Shown: one piece after another, positions 6,556 through 8,060 of the stretch
Position numbering within the stretch: position 1 is the first letter of the stretch
Layout: each line of letters starts with the position of its first letter
Source of the DNA: a bacterium
GTDB lineage: Bacteria; Hydrogenedentota; Hydrogenedentia; Hydrogenedentiales; SLHB01
Assembly: GCA_024231375.1 (NCBI GenBank)
Contig: JAAEQP010001165.1
Location: 1-8,060 of the forward strand
Length of the DNA stretch: 8,060 bases
Reading direction: 5' to 3'
Made by a program: the position numbers and the translations under genes
The notes under the pieces: generated by a model
What the model was told of the DNA's origin: nothing
Seen by the model: the letters and a program-made list of their open reading frames with translations, nothing else
Databases searched by the model: none

Positions 6556-6993
6556 ATGTTCGTCTATACCAAATATCCGGAGCAGGAATTGGCCGTGTTG
6601 GTCGTGAAAGGCGACACGACCATCGACGAATGGCTCGACGCGTTGACCCGGTACGATGCCGAAGGTCCGATGAAGTACGAGTTGTACGACTTGCGCCAGC
6701 AGACCACACCGCTCTCCTCGGACGACATCCACCGTATCGTTCAGTTGTCTGAGAAGGACAGGCATCTTCGTCCACCGGAAGGCAAGACTGCGATCATCGT
6801 CGGCGATGCGCTGAAGTTCGGGTTGGCGCGAATGTATGAGTTGATGAGCGAGATCGAGGGCGTCACGTGGGAGACGAAACCCTTCTACACGGTAGACGAG
6901 GCGGCGGGCTGGCTCGGCAAGGACGTGGCGGGTCTCCTTGAAAACGTCGTCGCCCCCGAATCGGCTGCGCCCTCGGAACCCCAATCAGACTGA
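6556..6993 (+). CDS. STAS-like (SpoIIAA-like) domain protein, uncharacterised
   Basis: A 145-residue soluble protein with no signal peptide or membrane segment. Alternating strands and helices fit a STAS/SpoIIAA-like fold: strand ELAVLVVKGD (11-20), helix TIDEWLDALTRY (22-33), strand YELYDLRQQT (41-50), helix SSDDIHRIVQLSEKD (54-68), strand KTAIIVGDALKFGLARMYELM (77-97) and a final strand plus helix KPFYTVDEAAGWL (108-120). The 'YDLR...GLARMYE...DEA-x-x-WL' arrangement is, as I recall, typical of a group of uncharacterised bacterial STAS-like proteins. The role is unknown; no kinase or phosphatase partner is adjacent. The start is ATG with GAGG 10 nt upstream; an in-frame GTG at 6547 would add three residues but has its GAGG only 1 nt away. 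The last 15 residues are Ala/Pro/Ser-rich and probably disordered. Confidence 0.75.
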   Translation: MFVYTKYPEQELAVLVVKGDTTIDEWLDALTRYDAEGPMKYELYDLRQQTTPLSSDDIHRIVQLSEKDRHLRPPEGKTAIIVGDALKFGLARMYELMSEIEGVTWETKPFYTVDEAAGWLGKDVAGLLENVVAPESAAPSEPQSD

Positions 6994-7053
6994 CCACGCC
7001 TAAGCATCCCTTCTTCCCTTGTCCTTGGATGACACACGCCCGCCACGGATCCA

Positions 7054-7082
7054 TTGACATCCCCGCCGTCTGCGCCGATACT
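7054..7082 (+). promoter_or_regulatory. sigma70-like promoter for the GT-C membrane protein gene
   Basis: TTGACA (7054-7059) is a perfect -35 box, followed after 17 nt by GATACT (7077-7082), matching the -10 box at 4 of 6 positions. Transcription would begin near 7089, almost on the Shine-Dalgarno GAGGAG (7089-7094), giving a leader of only about 16 nt. The spacing and place just before the gene make this the best promoter in the window. Confidence 0.6.
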
Positions 7083-7104
7083 TGCCGCGAGGAGTACTGC
7101 CCCT

Positions 7105-8060
7105 ATGCGCCGTGAAGTCTGGATATCCTTTGGCCTGATCCTCGCGACTTTCCTGGTGTTCGCGCCCACGTTGGCGAACGATTTCGTCAACATCGACGAC
7201 GGCATCTACGTGACCGGCAACGAGACCGTGAAGTCCGGCCTGAACGCCACGAGCATTCGGAAGGGACTCTCGCCAAATATCGGCCACTGGCATCCGCTCA
7301 CCTGGTGGTCCTACATGCTCGACGTCCAGGTATTCGGCGTGTCGTCCGCCGGTATGCACTTGACCAATCTCATCCTGCACCTCGTGAACACGGTGCTCCT
7401 CTTTCTCCTGATCACCCGGATGACGGGCGCTGTGTGGCGAAGTGCCGTCGTGGCCGCCCTGTTCGCGATCCACCCCTTGCACGTGGAACCCGTCGCCTGG
7501 ATTTCGAGCCGAAAGGACGTCCTCAGTACGTTGTTCCTTCTGCTGACAATCCGGAGCTACGCTGGGTACGTTGCCGCGCCCAGCCGAGGCCGCATGGCCC
7601 GCGTCGCTCTTCTCTACGCGCTGGGTCTCATGGCCAAACCGGCCTTGGTGGCCCTGCCGCTCATGCTGATCCTGCTCGATTTCTGGCCCCTCGACCGAAT
7701 CCGCTCCGTGGCCGCGCGCGACGTATGGCCACTCATCCGCGAGAAACTCGCGCTGTTTGCCCTGTCCGCCGCGTCCTGTTTCCTCACCGTCTACGCCGCG
7801 GCCACATGGGGCGCGGTCGGACACGAAACCATCACGTTCCCGCTGGGTACCCGCATCTCCGTGGCCATCGTGGCCTACACGGCCTATCTCTACCAAACCA
7901 TCTGGCCCATGCACCTCGCCGCCTACTATCCGCATCCCGGCGCGGCATTCTCCATGTGGCAAGTAGGGGGCGCTGCGATTCTGCTGATCCTCATCACGGC
8001 CGCCGCACTGGCCGTCCGCCGACGCGCGCCCTACGTGCTTGTAGGCTGGTTGTGGTTCAT
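7105..8060 (+). CDS. multi-pass GT-C type membrane protein of the DUF1736/TMTC family (partial, 3' end outside the window)
   Basis: The first 318 residues of an open frame that runs off the window. It is strongly hydrophobic, with segments near residues 6-24, 85-104, 113-125, 138-150, 167-191, 213-235, 250-268 and 286-304. Motifs match the family of bacterial TPR proteins related to eukaryotic TMTC O-mannosyltransferases: NDFVNIDDGIYVTGN with Asp31-Asp32 in the first extracytoplasmic loop, WHPLTWWSYMLD (62-73), HPLHVEPVAWISSRKDVLS (123-141) and MAKPALVALPLMLILLDFWP (176-195). Paired acidic residues in the first loop are the usual metal or catalytic site of GT-C glycosyltransferases that use lipid-linked sugars. 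Such proteins normally have more helices and then TPR repeats; these would lie past base 8060. The ATG has GAGGAG 10 nt upstream (7089-7094). Activity and acceptor are unknown. Confidence 0.88.
   Translation, partial: MRREVWISFGLILATFLVFAPTLANDFVNIDDGIYVTGNETVKSGLNATSIRKGLSPNIGHWHPLTWWSYMLDVQVFGVSSAGMHLTNLILHLVNTVLLFLLITRMTGAVWRSAVVAALFAIHPLHVEPVAWISSRKDVLSTLFLLLTIRSYAGYVAAPSRGRMARVALLYALGLMAKPALVALPLMLILLDFWPLDRIRSVAARDVWPLIREKLALFALSAASCFLTVYAAATWGAVGHETITFPLGTRISVAIVAYTAYLYQTIWPMHLAAYYPHPGAAFSMWQVGGAAILLILITAAALAVRRRAPYVLVGWLWF

Noticed and set aside
7000..7962. 320-codon open frame on the - strand
   Set aside because: It is antisense to the clearly coding GT-C membrane protein gene; its product is Gly/His/Asp/Arg-rich without family motifs.
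1..8060. tRNA, rRNA, CRISPR array, insertion sequence or phage genes
   Set aside because: No cloverleaf, rRNA segment, regularly spaced repeats, transposase or integrase motifs were found on reading both strands.

Overview
This GC-rich bacterial window carries seven protein-coding loci in short transcription units. The gene set is a Tat-exported type I sulfatase, an ECF sigma factor with a very large membrane partner, uncharacterised membrane and STAS-like proteins, and a DUF1736/TMTC-type GT-C membrane protein. That mix resembles large environmental genomes of Planctomycetota, Verrucomicrobiota, Acidobacteriota or Hydrogenedentota type. This placement is inferred from gene content only; there is no rRNA or other marker gene.

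Left part (114-2302, + strand): a sulfatase is followed after 2 nt by a class I glutamine amidotransferase-like gene, so the two look like an operon. The amidotransferase frame is cut by a single in-frame TAG at 2039-2041. It falls between the nucleophile half (Cys99) and the half carrying the His/Glu of the catalytic triad. Everything after the stop is intact and in the same frame, so this is a recent nonsense mutation, a base-call error or, least likely, readthrough.

Middle part (2318-5468, - strand, convergent with the operon above): an ECF sigma factor overlaps by 11 nt the gene of an 861-residue protein with one transmembrane helix. That protein has a short cytoplasmic N-terminus where an anti-sigma domain would sit, but no zinc-binding motif. 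Outside the membrane it has a LolA-like region, a helical repeat-like region and a C-terminal region resembling DUF3738. This is the most unusual system in the window: a plausible sigma/membrane-sensor pair. A perfect 12-bp palindrome sits just before the sigma start codon.

The divergent intergenic region 5469-5749 has no supported gene but holds several inverted repeats, some of them mutually exclusive.

Right part (5750-8060, + strand): a small membrane protein with an extracytoplasmic C-terminal domain, a STAS-like cytosolic protein, and the first 318 residues of a multi-pass GT-C type membrane protein. The last gene has a good sigma70-like promoter (TTGACA, 17 nt, GATACT) and runs off the window end. 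No tRNA, rRNA, CRISPR array, insertion sequence or phage gene was seen.
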